This document shows positions 1 to 11,666 of a stretch of DNA of 64,000 nt, in pieces. The stretch is from positions 4,735,594-4,799,593 of the forward strand of contig NC_079221.1 in assembly GCF_029633865.1 (NCBI RefSeq), written 5' to 3'. Every line of letters begins with the position of its first letter. Position 1 is the first letter of the stretch. This DNA is from Lampris incognitus. Lineage: Eukaryota; Chordata; Actinopteri; Lampriformes; Lampridae. The position numbers and the translations under genes are program-made. Under the pieces are notes generated by a model. It worked only from the letters and a program-made list of their open reading frames with translations, ran no database searches and was not told where the DNA came from.

Positions 1-120
1 GTTTAATTTTCACTTTTTGGAGAAAAAGTTGGCCAAGTCTTAGACTTGCTACGCTAACTTGTTAGCTAGCATACAATGCACAAGGAATATACCTGAATTA
101 AGTGAAGTTTCGTTATTACA

Positions 121-547
121 CTACATGTGTAATAACCATCCTGTCAGATCAGGACATATACACCTTCACATTACTACATGTGTAATAACCATCCTGTCAG
201 ATCAGGACATATACACCTTCATATTACTACATGTGTAATAACCATCCTGTCAGATCAGGACATATACATCTTCACATTACTACATGTGTAATAACCATCC
301 TGTCGGATCAGGACATATAAACCTTCACATGACTACATGTGTAATAACCATCCTGTCAGATCAGGACATATAAACCTTCACATGACTTACATGTGTAATA
401 ACCATCCTGTCAGATCAGGACATATAAACCTTCACATGACTTACATGTGTAATAACCATCCTGTCAGATCAGGACATATAAACCTTCACATTACTACATG
501 TGTAATAACCATCCTGTCAGATCAGGACATAGAAACCTTCACATTCT
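121..547. repeat. 53-54-bp minisatellite, 8 copies
   Basis: Units share acatgtgtaataaccatcct and start at 123, 176, 229, 282, 335, 389, 443 and 496. The spacing is 53 bp, or 54 for two units that gained a t. Substitutions are few (tacac/taaac, att/atg). Short open frames across it are by-products of the repetition. Confidence 0.95.
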
Positions 548-1130
548 GACGTGACTGCTCACATGGCACTTGTCGTTTCCATGGCAACCACATTGTTGTT
601 TGAAAAAACGTTGCTCTAAGATGTTGGGTGTGATGTAATGACAGATGGATGAGGAACAGCCATATTTAACTATAAGAAATGTGCAAATTGCACATATATA
701 AACCATATGAATTTGAAATATGTCTTTTTAAATGATTATGAGAAAACGCAAAGTAAAGCTTTAATGAATTTAACCATTTTTATGACTTTATTATAGAGGG
801 GAAGTTAAAAAGTCTGGGTTGGGGACCAGCCCAAAACAGTGAAATTCTGACACGTTTGAATTTTCAACACACTGAAAAAGTATTAAAATGTCACCACGGA
901 GACACAAATCTGTTTTCCTAGATAACACAACCTAACGCTAACACATACAATTGGGTTTTGTTTTATTTTTTTCAAAAAAATATTTTTTTCTTGAAAATCT
1001 GCCCTGGGGTCAGAAAACCCCCCTTAACTGGAGAATCACCGACCTAAGCTTTAAAGTAGTCTGACTAGACCCCTGAGGGGTTTTGGTTTTTTTAAGAGCG
1101 ACATAACTTGCTTTATAGCCACGGTGATAA
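548..1130. other. No gene seen; unique or old repeat DNA
   Basis: I see only A/T-rich tracts (for example 960-1000) and no splice-flanked conserved frame, RNA fold or repeat copy that I can match elsewhere in the window. Confidence 0.4.
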
Positions 1131-1440
1131 ACACCCCGTTCACACTCGGCTTTAAAACGCCTTCTGGGGGATCGGACCACAAGTGGACGGCGAGACACGT
1201 CACCGTTTACACCTGCGTCTCTTATGCGTCTCCAAATGCGTCCTGCTGACCGCTTGTGATCAGATTTTTTTGTTTTTTATTGAACAAAACATATAAACAA
1301 GAAAATATTACATCACGATAGGACAAAAAGTAGTTACAAAAATATAAATTATTTCACAATTAAAATTTACATATCCATAAAAAAAAGGTGGTGATCAGAT
1401 TTCGTTACTCCGAGGAGGATTTCGTTCGTTACGTCACTTC
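1131..1440 (-). mobile_element. Partial MITE, same family as 56186-56562, split by a retro-insert
   Basis: From gttcacactcggctttaaaa onward this follows the reverse complement of the right half of the 56186-56562 element, including the cacaagtggac and gatttcgttactccga blocks. It is interrupted at 1268-1390 by a retro-inserted fragment. Ends are diverged, so borders are approximate. Confidence 0.6.
1268..1390 (-). mobile_element. Short retro-inserted fragment with 12-bp target duplication
   Basis: Both sides carry gtgatcagattt (1256-1267 and 1391-1402). The insert begins with a T-rich run on this strand, so its poly(A) end points left and it is a minus-strand retroposed 3' tail. The sequence is too short to name the parent LINE. 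Confidence 0.65.
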
Positions 1441-1534
1441 CGCTACAAGGTCAAAGGGCCTCAGTCAAGCGCCAGATTCGCTGTGAAAACAACAGCTAAT
1501 GTTTGAAGATGTTTCCAGCACTAATGTACACGTG

Positions 1535-1648
1535 TAACCGGTTATTTTATTGCCCGGTGCGGGATTCGATACGGGGTGTACTGCACCACAAGGCGGCGTC
1601 ACTAACCGCTCGGCTAAAGGGTCAGACCCGTTAGCTAGGGGCTAACGT
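1535..1648 (-). repeat. tRNA-like repeat, copy A
   Basis: On the minus strand the unit has an A-box-like TTAGCCGAGCGG and a B-box-like GTATCGAATCC, ending ACCGGGCA. It matches copy C (2945-3068) in the opposite orientation. The arms do not fold into a clean cloverleaf, so I read it as a tRNA-derived repeat and not a tRNA gene. Confidence 0.5.
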
Positions 1649-1983
1649 GTTGTGGTGACCCACATCTATATATCGAGAGACATTCACCTAACAGGACGAT
1701 GTACCTTTAAGGGAAGGGGCGAGGGTCAGATAATGCACTTCCGCTTCCGGTTCACAGTCAGTTCAGTGTCGAATGGATGACATGCTAAGTTGGAGCTAGT
1801 AAACTACCTCGACTACGTCTACTCTCACGTCTCCTGTCTCCTGTTTCCTGTTTTCTAACTCCACAGTGTCGTTATTAGTAGTTTACAGTCGTCACCCTCC
1901 CCCCGGAAGTGCGCCCTTGCGCTTTGTTATTCCCGCGCTTCGAAGAGACCTCTGAGGATCTGCACACTTCCGGATCCCACCAA

Positions 1984-2075
1984 TGTAAGCGGTTATTTCC
2001 TTGCCCGGTGCGGGATTCGATACGGGATGTACTGCACCACAAGGCGACGTCACTGACCGCTCGGCTAACGTGTCT
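1984..2075 (-). repeat. tRNA-like repeat, copy B
   Basis: Same minus-strand A-box and B-box core as copies A and C. The stretch upstream of the A box is shorter and the flanks differ. It is an independent diverged copy. Confidence 0.45.
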
Positions 2076-2357
2076 TATACGTGTACGGGGAGGCGGCAAG
2101 ATGGCGGAGGGAGCGGACGCGGAATAAACAGCTCACGTTAACAAACCCCGAAACCGACAAACTTGGACAAAAAAACCTCACGGGAAACGTTGGAATCTAT
2201 CGGAGTCGCTCTTAGAACCGAGCAGGTTATTTCGCTCACTTTCTAAAGCACCCTCTAAACTAAAAGTGGCTAAAGCTAACGCGAAGCTAAAGGCTCTCCA
2301 CATGCACGACTACTGCGGGCCAGAGAACATGGAGACAAACGCCAAAGGCACAAAAAC

Positions 2358-2863
2358 ACCACCCTTACACCTCCTGCTGAGCCGCCAGGTCCTCAGGAAC
2401 CACCCTTACGTCTCCTGCTGAGCCGCCAGGTCCCCAGGAAACACCCTTACACCTCCTGCTGAGCCGCCAGGTCCCCAGGAAACACCCTTACACCTCCTGC
2501 TGAGCCGCCAGGTCCCCAGGAAACTACCCTTACACCTCCTGCTGAGCCGCCAGGTCCCCAGGAAACCACCCTTACACCTCCTGCTGAGCCGCCAGGTCCT
2601 CAGGAAAACACCCTTACACCTCCTGCTGAGCCGCCAGGTCCCCAGGAAACCACCCTTACACCTCCTGCTGAGCCGCCAGGTCCCCAGGAAAACACCCTTA
2701 CACCTCCTGCTGAGCCGCCAGGTCCCCAGGAAACCACCCTTACACCTCCTGCTGAGCCGCCAGGTCCCCAGGAAAACACCCTTACACCTCCTGCTGAGCC
2801 GCCAGGTCCCCAGGAAAACACCCTTACACCTCCTGCTGAGCCGCCAGGTCCCCAGGAAAACAA
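2358..2863. repeat. 41/42-bp minisatellite, 12 copies
   Basis: Units contain gctgagccgccaggtcccca at 2376, 2417, 2458, 2499, 2541 and then every 42 bp to 2835. The first spacings are 41 bp, later ones 42. Because 42 is divisible by three, one + frame stays open from 2463 to the taa at 2925-2927 with repeats of TLTPPAEPPGPQE. Minus-strand frames are also open. No start codon or splice evidence supports coding. Confidence 0.9.
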
Positions 2864-2944
2864 AGAGGAGACGAGGCCACAACTGCTGGAGCCCACGCCG
2901 AGGATACCTCGAATGCTGCTACTGTAAAAACTAATAATAAGACC

Positions 2945-3068
2945 TGTTAGCCCCCCTAGCTAACGGGTCTGGCCCTTTAGCCGAGCGGGTAGTGATGTCG
3001 CCTTGTGGTGCAGTACACCCCGTATCGAATCCCGCACCGGGCAAGAAAATAACCGGCTACACTATCTT
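2945..3068 (+). repeat. tRNA-like repeat, copy C (inverted relative to copy A)
   Basis: Plus-strand copy with TTAGCCGAGCGG and GTATCGAATCC boxes, preceded by an 18-bp stretch and followed by ataaccgg, both also shared with copy A. Copies A and C face each other about 1.4 kb apart and bracket the 42-bp minisatellite. Confidence 0.5.
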
Positions 3069-3279
3069 AGCCGCCATCGGTACTCTCCGCAACATGATGG
3101 AGGATTTCAAGACGGAGTTGGAAAAATCCCAAACTAATCTACATGTGCGGACTGTTCCAGCTGCTGAGACTGACCGGACTGATTCTTCTGCCCAGATGCA
3201 GATTAGGGGTCTTGTACCCCACCCACACTCTCCTCTCCCATTTTTTTCAAAAGTTGGCGCGCTGTTACAACAACCGCCA

Positions 3280-3520
3280 GGTCCCGCGTTGATGACGTAT
3301 TTCCTGTTACGTCACGTCGGGGACGCGTCAGCGTTTACGCTGCAAAAGGTATGCGGTCACATGCGTCCCGGACCCCCTCGGCGAGCGGTTTGAGTAAGCG
3401 GGTCACAAAACGTTTCGGTGGTCGTTCACGCTCGTATTTAGCGCCGTACCCACGTGATCCGATCGCCCGAAAACGCCTTTTAAAACCAAGTGTAAACGGG
3501 GCGCGACGCGACGCCTCCTC
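3280..3520 (+). mobile_element. Partial MITE, same family as 56186-56562
   Basis: Its reverse complement follows 56190-56390 closely, sharing the gaccaccgaaacgttttg block and the terminal ttttaaaaccaagtgtaaac. The left end is not a recognisable terminus, so the copy is partial. Confidence 0.6.
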
Positions 3521-4058
3521 GCCGTACAAGACCGGAAGCTCGGGCGCTATCGCGTCGCAGTGACTTATTAAACACATCACGTGGGGGGGGGAAACCGGAA
3601 GTATCGGTCCGGACATGTTGCTATGGACGGTACGGTGTATTTACAGAACTCTGGGTTGACCGAGGGAGCTTATTAAACACATCCTCATGGGAAGGAATGG
3701 GTTGGCTGGTCCCAGTGTAGCTGCTGGGGCGGCGTTGCCTCCTTCCGGGCAACGGTGTTGTTTTGACATTGGGCTCGTGTAAACTGAACCCCTAAACGGT
3801 TTCCCCTGTTTTTCAGGTGTTCGAGATGGAGATACGGAGGCAGCAAAAGCGGGGTACGTAGGTGTCTAGGAAGCATCCCCCCTTCCCCCCCTCCTGTGTG
3901 CCCTCTCACTGCAAGAAGCATCTGGGTGTCCGTTTGTATTTCATGTATATTTATCTGCGTCGGGCCACTCATGCACACCAAACTGTCCAAGTAGACCAAC
4001 TAAGCAAGAGCAAGTGCCAGTAGCAAATAATGCAATGGTAAATAAATAGGCCCTGATC
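3521..4058. other. No gene seen
   Basis: GC-richer DNA with CpG-containing segments but no conserved frame, no tandem repeat and no match to other repeats in the window that I could detect. Confidence 0.35.
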
Positions 4059-4302
4059 CAGTGTTTCCCAACCCAGTCCTCAAGGACCCCCTATCCTGCA
4101 GATTTTCACTGTAACCCTGCATAGGGAGCCCTGCTTGTACTTACTCGACCAATCATCTCGCAGCACGTAATGATGCAAGGTGTGCAACGTCTGACAAAAT
4201 TCATTGCTGACTGGTTGAATAACTACAAGTAGGTACCTATTCAGGGTTGCAAAGAAAACATGCAGGATAGGGGGTCCTTGAGGACTGGGTTGAGAAACAC
4301 TG
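4059..4302. mobile_element. hAT-type MITE, copy 1
   Basis: Ends are cagtgtttcccaacccagtc and its inverted partner ending gggttgagaaacactg, a fish hAT-like terminus. Only about 244 bp lies between them, with no coding capacity. The flanks agree at 6 of 8 bases only if the right flank is shifted two bases, so any target duplication is old. Copy 2 at 11667 is nearly identical. Confidence 0.8.
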
Positions 4303-4436
4303 CGGCCTAATCCCACACCCGAATGACCTGGTAAGACACAACAACTGGTGTTGAGGACAATTTCTAATGAGTACATTATTGGCAAGATGGCGAAAAAAAA
4401 AAAAAGATAAAACAGGATAACAATCATCACTCACAT

Positions 4437-4655
4437 CTAACTTTATTCAGGCACATATGTAGGTCCATATTAAAAAAAACAACAACAACACAGGACAACA
4501 ACACAAAAATATAGCTAAAAACAGCAAGTCCACAAGGATTAAAAGCTATATAGACATTTGTTCCAGTGTTTCCAGAAACAAGAGGAGTACCTTGTGCCAC
4601 TTTGTGTAGGCTCAGTTAAGAGCATTATAATTACTTAGAATCAATTAATTGACAC
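4437..4655 (-). repeat. Dispersed retro-type repeat, copy 1
   Basis: About 215 bp, from actttattcag to tcaattaattgacac, is also present at 6951-7175 in the same orientation with scattered substitutions. Starting with tttatt on this strand suggests the 3' end of a minus-strand retroelement. The family is not identified. Confidence 0.55.
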
Positions 4656-6950
4656 GTCAGTTTGTACATCAAATTCCTGCAGTAATATTACTAGTCACAA
4701 ACATATGACTTGCACTTGTCCATCCTGGAAGATTTAGTGAGATTGTGAATGCATCATTATATGCTACCTGCAGCATTTTCATTTTTGCTTTGCTATAATC
4801 GCAGCACAAATCCATGGTCAAGCATAGGGTTTTGCAACAAAATGCAGTCAAACCAAATTATACTACCATTCATAAGAGCCTTGACCTTATCTTTTTGGAG
4901 AAATCATTGTTATCTACTAGACTGTCATTGAGTCAGCGTTATTATTTGCGTTGTGATATTACATATGTCTCAGTTCAACAGATGGGTGGGACCGTAGATT
5001 TATGATCTTTTCAGTATTGAAAGCACGGCTTGGTGAGAAGACGTCATCGCTCAGGTTATTCACTGGTCATAGTCACATGGAGATTATACGACTCTGTGAG
5101 TAGGAATGTCTTAAGAAACACTCAAATGTGAACGTTGAACTTTTTATCAAATTACAAGGCGTAATTATGACCCTCTATGGCACTGTGGTGGACCATGGTA
5201 CACCTCAAATATCTTGTCAGCTATGACATTATGTGACAGAGGGCGTGGACCATCACCTGCTGACGGTGGGTCCATTTTTGTGATTGCTCTTTATCTTGTA
5301 TGAAAGGCCTTGTTGTTATTCAGTGGTAAGGGGACATGGTGGCAAAGGGGAACTCCTCCCAGGGCCAAGGAGTACTTTCATCAACAATGCAGGATCCAGT
5401 GAGAAAGGAGAAAAGATACTGTGAATTTTACGTGGTGAAATAGCATCACCGGTGACTTTTTGTTAGCCGGCTGGTTGACGCTTCTATGCAGAGCAAGAGG
5501 ACTAGTTTCCCTATCCACTTAAGAACACCCCACCCCCACTCACCCCACCTCCGCCATCCATGCACAATAGTTTTATTGTGCACATATTTGGTCTTGAAAG
5601 TTTGATAAGTAGGATAAGGGCTTTTGTATTAAAAGTCACCTGTATCTCAGATTATTGAGCATGCTTGCACATTACTAGGATTAGGGTTTTAATTCCTGTT
5701 GAAGCTGCAGGTTTGGAAAGACGTGTTCACTGCACTTTCCCCCTCCTTGTTTCTGGTTGTGTGAGGTTTTGGTCATCCAGGGTGAGAATAAGGGCATGAT
5801 GCTTTAGGCCCGGCTGGTGCCCGATGGGGGTTTACTGCAAAGCCTCTTCACATCTCCTTAACTGGGATTATAGTTGAGAGTATTTTTTCACTCAGAGTTA
5901 CCATATGCCTTACCAGTGAGAGTTACTGTAAGGTTTACCAGTGAGAGTGGGAGAAAATATGTGTGTGTGTGCGTTTGATCGACGCAGAAAATGAGATTTC
6001 CCATTTATGCTTCGCTCAGTTTCCGATGATAAAGGTAGTCTCTTTGTTGAAGCTTTCCAATTAATGTGAAATTCTTATAACCTCTGCAGAGAACTGAAGA
6101 ATTTTATAGACACATATCATTTTCTTAATGAGGGGCATATCTGCTGTTCAGACATTTGCATTTTATATAACTGATGGGAACATCTTATCAATCATACATT
6201 CCAGTTTTTACACAGCGTTTGCTCCGACAGCACTGACCAGCATGATGAACTGCGTGCTGCAGCATGTTGGAAGGCACGTCTGTTGTCCCACATTGACACA
6301 GTGTGGAAGACAAAGGGTAACCCGAGCATCGCCATCTAGTAGCGTTGGTGTCCTGTTCTGAAGCAGCAGCGGTATATCTTCTGTCCATTTGAAAGAATGG
6401 CGGTTCGGCAGGTTTCTCTTTGATTTGATTATCTATTTATTTATTTATTTACTTTAGTGATACTGTAAAACAACAAACAGTCAGAAATTTCATTGAAATT
6501 AAAAATTTTGATGCAAAATATCGCACCATAATTTTATTGTTAGTGCAATTGCATAGCCCATTGCACGATGTCAGCTTCATTTAATATCATCAGATATCAT
6601 CATTGGAGCATGTATGAATACCGTCACTGTGATGTAGGTACACGGCTGTCTTTACAAACCCATATAGATACAGGGCTATATGGTGTGATGGTCTTCCATC
6701 TCATTGGATCCCTCGGGTTTTGAACTCATGGCAACATACCTCCCTGGTGTTTCTGCCTCCCATGCGGGGTAATGGCTTGTTTTGAGGTATTGCCACTCAG
6801 TGTGGAGATACAGTTCAACACTTTATTTGTGCTGTTGTAATTAGACCACGTCAGAGCTAGGCTAATTTATAAACCATCTCAATTAAAATGCTTTCAATCA
6901 TACTACGTAACGAAATGCATGTTTACACAATCAAATCAATCAATCAAATC
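4656..6950. other. 2.3 kb without recognised gene
   Basis: I see a short GT run near 5961-5972 and a TTTA run near 6430-6452. No frame shows conserved protein features, and no repeat here matches other copies in the window. Confidence 0.4.
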
Positions 6951-7175
6951 TTACTTTATTCAGACATAGGTAGGTCCATATTAAAAAGAAAAATACAACA
7001 CAGGACAGCAACACAAAAATATAGCTAAAACAGCTGTTCACAAGTCCACAATGATTAAAACCTGTACAGACATTTGTTCCGATGTTTCCAGAAACAACAG
7101 GAGTACCTTGTGCCAATTTGTGTAGGCTCAGTTGACAGCATTATAATTACATTTTTGGAGTCAATTAATTGACAC
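6951..7175 (-). repeat. Dispersed retro-type repeat, copy 2
   Basis: Matches 4437-4655 along its length, for example taggtccatattaaaaa and aggagtaccttgtgcca. No coding capacity. Confidence 0.55.
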
Positions 7176-8508
7176 CCACCATCAGATATTTTAAATCTTG
7201 CAATTTTTCAGTCTCTATGTCATTACATTCTATAAATCAAAGTGCTGGCATGAATTAGCGGAAAAAGATGCGTATCGACCACTTTATTATCATAGCGTAG
7301 ATATCCAAACAGACACTGCCTGCTGTCTGAACTCAGTCATGGATAAAGTGACAACAACAGCTGTGTGCACGTGAAGGAGACAGTATTTACAGTCAGCGGT
7401 CATGTGACCTGGTAACGATCATGAACTTCCTGGTTACCTGTGTGCAACCTGAGACGTTTCATATCAGCCGCCATTATGAGTGGATGCATCTACCACTTGA
7501 ATATTTAAAACTAGATCACCTTGCAGATTACTAGCGGATGAATAATTAACGACCAGTGGTTAGCATGATTTAGTCAGGGACATTTTGGTGGGAGGGACAG
7601 AGACAGACAGACATTTTGGCAGACAGTGACAGGGAATCAGCAGTCAGGAACAGGTATGTAATACTTCACCTTTTATGATCTTATGGTTATGCACCTTTGA
7701 AAAGTAAAGTCAGGCGGGTTGTTTGCTGAAATGAGCCATACAAAGTGTCGTGTACTTAAACTTCATGCACTGACACCAGTAATCAGCTTTGGCAATTTTG
7801 AGGCTTAAACGTTTGTTTATCGTCACGGGAGGAAGTTGATATTGCAGAGTGGGTGCCTGCTGCTCCCAGCCGTCGTGGACGGACAGCTGCTGTAGGGGAA
7901 TATGAGCCCTCTGTGACCGAAGCTGGCCACGGTGCCTTGACAGCAGCTGACCGGCGGCGTGTTCGATGCACTGCCTTAGTGTACTATAAGTGGCATTTCT
8001 ACTGAGGGGCTTTAAACAATAGCAGATGTTTTGCCTCATTCGATGTTGTTGCGGAGGGGGGGCACATTTCAAAATGACCATTTACGGATCATTAGTCTCA
8101 AGATGAAACTGGACGTCATGAACTTTTAGTCGACTACTGCCATACAAATAATTGCGATTAACGATTTAATTGTCTGTTTTTTGCCCCCCCCCCTTTTTCT
8201 CTCCTTTTTTAGCCTATTTTCTGAGCCGCCCGTCTTTCCAAGTTCGGCGAATTCGGTGGGGGTCTGTAGGTGGTTGTTAAAATGTGTGCTATTGGCGCAT
8301 TTGGCCGCCACCCTTTTTGCTGCACATCCGACAAATCGCCTCCTCCGAGTTACTGGGCTCTCCTTTTTCTTCTGGCTTAAAACCAAAACGTGCCCACAGC
8401 GGTGCGGTGGGGTTTGTCTTTGCAGCTTCGTCCGTGATGTTACTGTCAGTGCATGCTCGTCGAAATGCAGTCGTCCAATACTATAGAATATTCTAGAATA
8501 GTCTAGAA
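7176..8508. other. No gene seen
   Basis: The two longest open frames (7710-8081 and 8126-8605 on the minus strand) have no recognisable domain or splice context. A c/t-rich run lies near 8185-8212. Confidence 0.35.
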
Positions 8509-9321
8509 CAGTGGTTCTCAACCTTTTTGGGGTCCTGGACCCCCTGCGTATTTTGGATCTACCCTGAGGACCCCTCCACCTGATCTTGGGGGAGGGGGGT
8601 TGCAATTTGATAGAAACAGTAGAAACTGCATTTTAAATTGTATTATAGCATTTATTCACTCTTTGGGGCAAAAATAAGAGCTTTCAGTTGTAACTTAGAT
8701 ATAGTTAACAAAACAGAATTCTTATGCAGTAACTTTCAGATATATGTAACAAAACAGAATATGTATTCAGTAACTTTCAGATATATGTAACGAAACAGAA
8801 TATGTATTCAGTAACTTTCAGATATATGTAACAAAACAGAATATGTATTCAGTAACTTTCAGATATATGTAACAAAACAGAATATGTATTCAGTAACTTT
8901 CAGATATATGTAACAAAACAGAATATGTATTCAGTAACTTTCAGATATATGTAACAAAACAGAATATGTATTCAGTAACTTTCAGATATATGTGACAAAA
9001 CAGAATATGTATTCAGTAACTTTCAGATATATGTAACAACAGAATTCTTATGCAGTAACTTTTAACAATGCAAACGGGAGCGAGATCTCTTATTAAAATA
9101 CAATAAATGACACTTGTGAAACAGATGTAATTAGAGAAAAAAGTCCTGTTACCCTTTATAGTTTAGGTAGATAAAGGTCTCGGTCACATTTGAGTAAAAT
9201 AATCCTATTTCTATAAATGTCATAGGATCTTTTTTTTTTAAAGATATTTTATTTTCATAGACCCCTTGCAATTACACCACGGACCACTATCGGTCCGCGG
9301 ACCCCCGGCTGAGAAACACTG
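8509..9321. mobile_element. Non-autonomous hAT element with internal minisatellite
   Basis: Termini are cagtggttctcaaccttttt and, inverted, a right end reading ggctgagaaacactg. Flanks gtctagaa (8501-8508) and gtctagag (9322-9329) are an 8-bp target duplication with one change. No transposase is present; the interior is largely a 41-bp tandem array and A/T-rich DNA. Confidence 0.85.
8700..9060. repeat. 41-bp tandem array inside the hAT element, 8 copies
   Basis: cagatatatgtaacaaaaca recurs every 41 bp from 8737 to 9024 with almost no divergence except in the edge copies, so the expansion is recent relative to the element. Confidence 0.93.
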
Positions 9322-9334
9322 GTCTAGAGTAACT

Positions 9335-9579
9335 GATGAGAAAAAGAGAACAAATCTCTCTGACCAAGGCACTCCGTGTAATTAAAATGTCTTTATTGGA
9401 ACTTGGACATATCCAAAAAGGACCTGAAAATGCCCACGCGTAGCGGCTCGGGCCTTCTTCAAGGCATAGTGAAGAATTGGGTATTTTCAGGTCCTTTTTG
9501 GATATGTCCAAGTTCCAATAAAGACATTTTAATTACACGGAGTGCCTTGGTCAGAGAGATTTTTTCTCTTTTTCTCATC
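9335..9579. repeat. Long foldback, 97-bp arms
   Basis: Arm 9335-9431 pairs with 9483-9579 with very few mismatches around a 51-base loop. It begins almost directly after the hAT target duplication. It has no coding potential and could extrude as a hairpin. Confidence 0.9.
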
Positions 9580-9753
9580 TGAAACTACTAACCTTGGACC
9601 AAAGAGCACCCAGCAAAAATATACTACTTAACTACAGAGAGGACTGAGCACGCCACTGAGCCCCAACACGTCTAGAATAACGGCCTCAAGATAAACAGTT
9701 TGATGACGCCATTAAAAAAGCGCCAGTCAAACAACAAACGCTGGAAAACTATG

Positions 9754-10046
9754 GGGGGCGTCCGGGTGGCGTAGTGGTCCGTTCCGTTGCCTACCAACAG
9801 GGTCGAATCCCCGTGTTGCCTCCGGCTCGGTCGGGCGTCCTACAGACACAGTTGGCCGTGTCTGTGGGTGGGAAGTCGGATGTGGGTATTTGTCCTGGTC
9901 GCTGCACTAGCGCCTCCTCTGGTCGGTCGGGGCGCCCCCCCGGATCGGCAGAGGGGGTGGAGCAGCGACCGGGACGACTTAAAAAAAAGAAAGAGCGGGG
10001 TCATGGCCAGATACAGTTGGGGAGGAGAAAAACAAAACAAAACAAA
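9754..10046 (+). mobile_element. tRNA-derived SINE, copy a (internally deleted)
   Basis: Starts gggcgtccgggtggcgtag (tRNA-like A-box region), then tcgaatccccgtgttgcctc, the family core with cgcctcctctggtcggtcgg, and ends in a poly-purine and aaaac tail. The stretch between the gcgcc core and the ggatcggcagaggggg tail block is missing compared with other copies. Confidence 0.85.
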
Positions 10047-10056
10047 AAACAATGTG

Positions 10057-10457
10057 GGGTAACACTTTAGTATGGGGAACATATTCTAAGTAACAAAAAC
10101 TTAATTTAGAGTAATGTAACACTATGAACACTTGTAGTTGTGTGTGTTGTTATGTAAGAACAGAGCATATTCATTAAGTGTTAGTAAGGGAGAATAACTC
10201 TTCTTGTGGTACTACCACCTTATAAAGGCCATACTAAGCAAAGCATATTGAGATGGTACTACTAATAAGCAATACTTCTGAGGTTATAGAGGGAAAACTC
10301 ATAGTTAATGGCTTACTGGTTGTATAATAAGGCCATGCAGAATAAGGCATTAATGAGTACGTAATAATGACCAATGAAGAGCCAATATGTTGCTAATTTG
10401 CATGCTAATAAGCACCTAATTAATGGTGACTATGTTCCCCATACTAAAGTGTTGCCC
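10057..10457. mobile_element. MITE with GGGTAACACTTTA-type ends
   Basis: The left end gggtaacactttagtatggg is repeated in inverted form at the right end. The flanks are aatgtg on both sides (10051-10056 and 10458-10463). About 400 bp, no coding capacity. Elements at 12011 and 25253 have related ends. Confidence 0.75.
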
Positions 10458-10463
10458 AATGTG

Positions 10464-11658
10464 GACATACTGATGGAAATATGACATTTCTGTTAGCTTC
10501 ATCCAGCTTTTTGTATACAAATGAATGGAAACGATTCTGACGATTATGCAAAATGATCATGGTCAGGTCAAATAGTCGCGATCAGGGGATTATTTCATAA
10601 TTGTGACAGCCCTGCCTGCCAGCGAGAGAGCCTTTCTTTTCTTCTTTTGCTGCCTATATTTGCGTCTTTTGAAGGGCACACTGAAGAACATCGGTCGTGT
10701 AATTTTTGTGTGCACGTTTGAAAGTCTCCGTAACACAGTGGTTAATCTATCTGCCTTTAAGTCACTGCGTAACCCTCTCAAACAACAATTCATAAATCTG
10801 TCCCCGCAGATGTGTTCCCAAAGCCCTTGAGGGTTAAGAAATCATTTCCATTTTTCATATCTACCTGCCCAACTCCTACAAAAAGTCTCCCCCTTCCTCC
10901 ATCATGGTCATAACAGGCTCCATGATGCATGACACGTTTATGAGCGGGGAAGCGGTCGTGAGATTACACCGAAACGTGACATTTTCTGGAAATCGGATGC
11001 ACGTATCCCAATATAAATCAATATGATTTCCTAATCTATCATGTTTCGCTCATCATCACCTCCCTTTTGACACTTCTTGCTCTGCTCCGCTGATCTCACA
11101 TCCAGGTGGTCATCGCATAAAGTGTTGGAGGTGATTTATGCAAGGTGTCTGCATCACTGCCACTGTTCACCGTTTAGCCTCACGGCTTTGTCCTCCCACA
11201 TAATGTGTCTTAGTTTGGCCTTGCATACGATGAAGACGCCACAATCATTTCACACGAAAACCGCGTCATGAATAGGAACATGAACCTGTCTGTGCTGTGG
11301 TGGCGCCGGCTCGCCGGTGGTTCAGGACAGAGCTCGTCAGGTTAATCTGTGTCTAATCCAATCGATCTTGAGAAGATTGTGTGTCTTAGTGGACAGTGAC
11401 AAGGTCCCCGGCGAGAGGGCTAAATCAGTGCCTCTGAAACGTTGCTCATCACAGTCTGTCCTTTTGGGACAGCGAGCGTGTTGCTGCGGCCGCTGTTTAT
11501 GTTATGATCACCTGAGACCCTCTGGTAATAAGTCTCAGGCTTGATGACTCAGAGGAACATAATACTCGCCATGTAAGTACAGTTCTGTTGTCTCGGCTTA
11601 ACAGCCGCCTGCTTTGTATTTCACTCGCACTTTCCCTCCTTTAAACTTATAAAGGACT
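10464..11658. other. No gene seen
   Basis: Mixed unique sequence. The open frames near 10590-10830 overlap on both strands and lack recognisable features. Confidence 0.35.
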
Positions 11659-11666
11659 CTCTTGGA

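Noticed and set aside
2971..3043. Functional tRNA gene
   Set aside because: A-box and B-box motifs are present, but the anticodon and T arms do not pair properly and several diverged copies exist. A tRNA-derived repeat fits better.
3335..3616. Overlapping plus and minus small proteins in GC-rich DNA
   Set aside because: They overlap a partial MITE copy and have no recognised domain.
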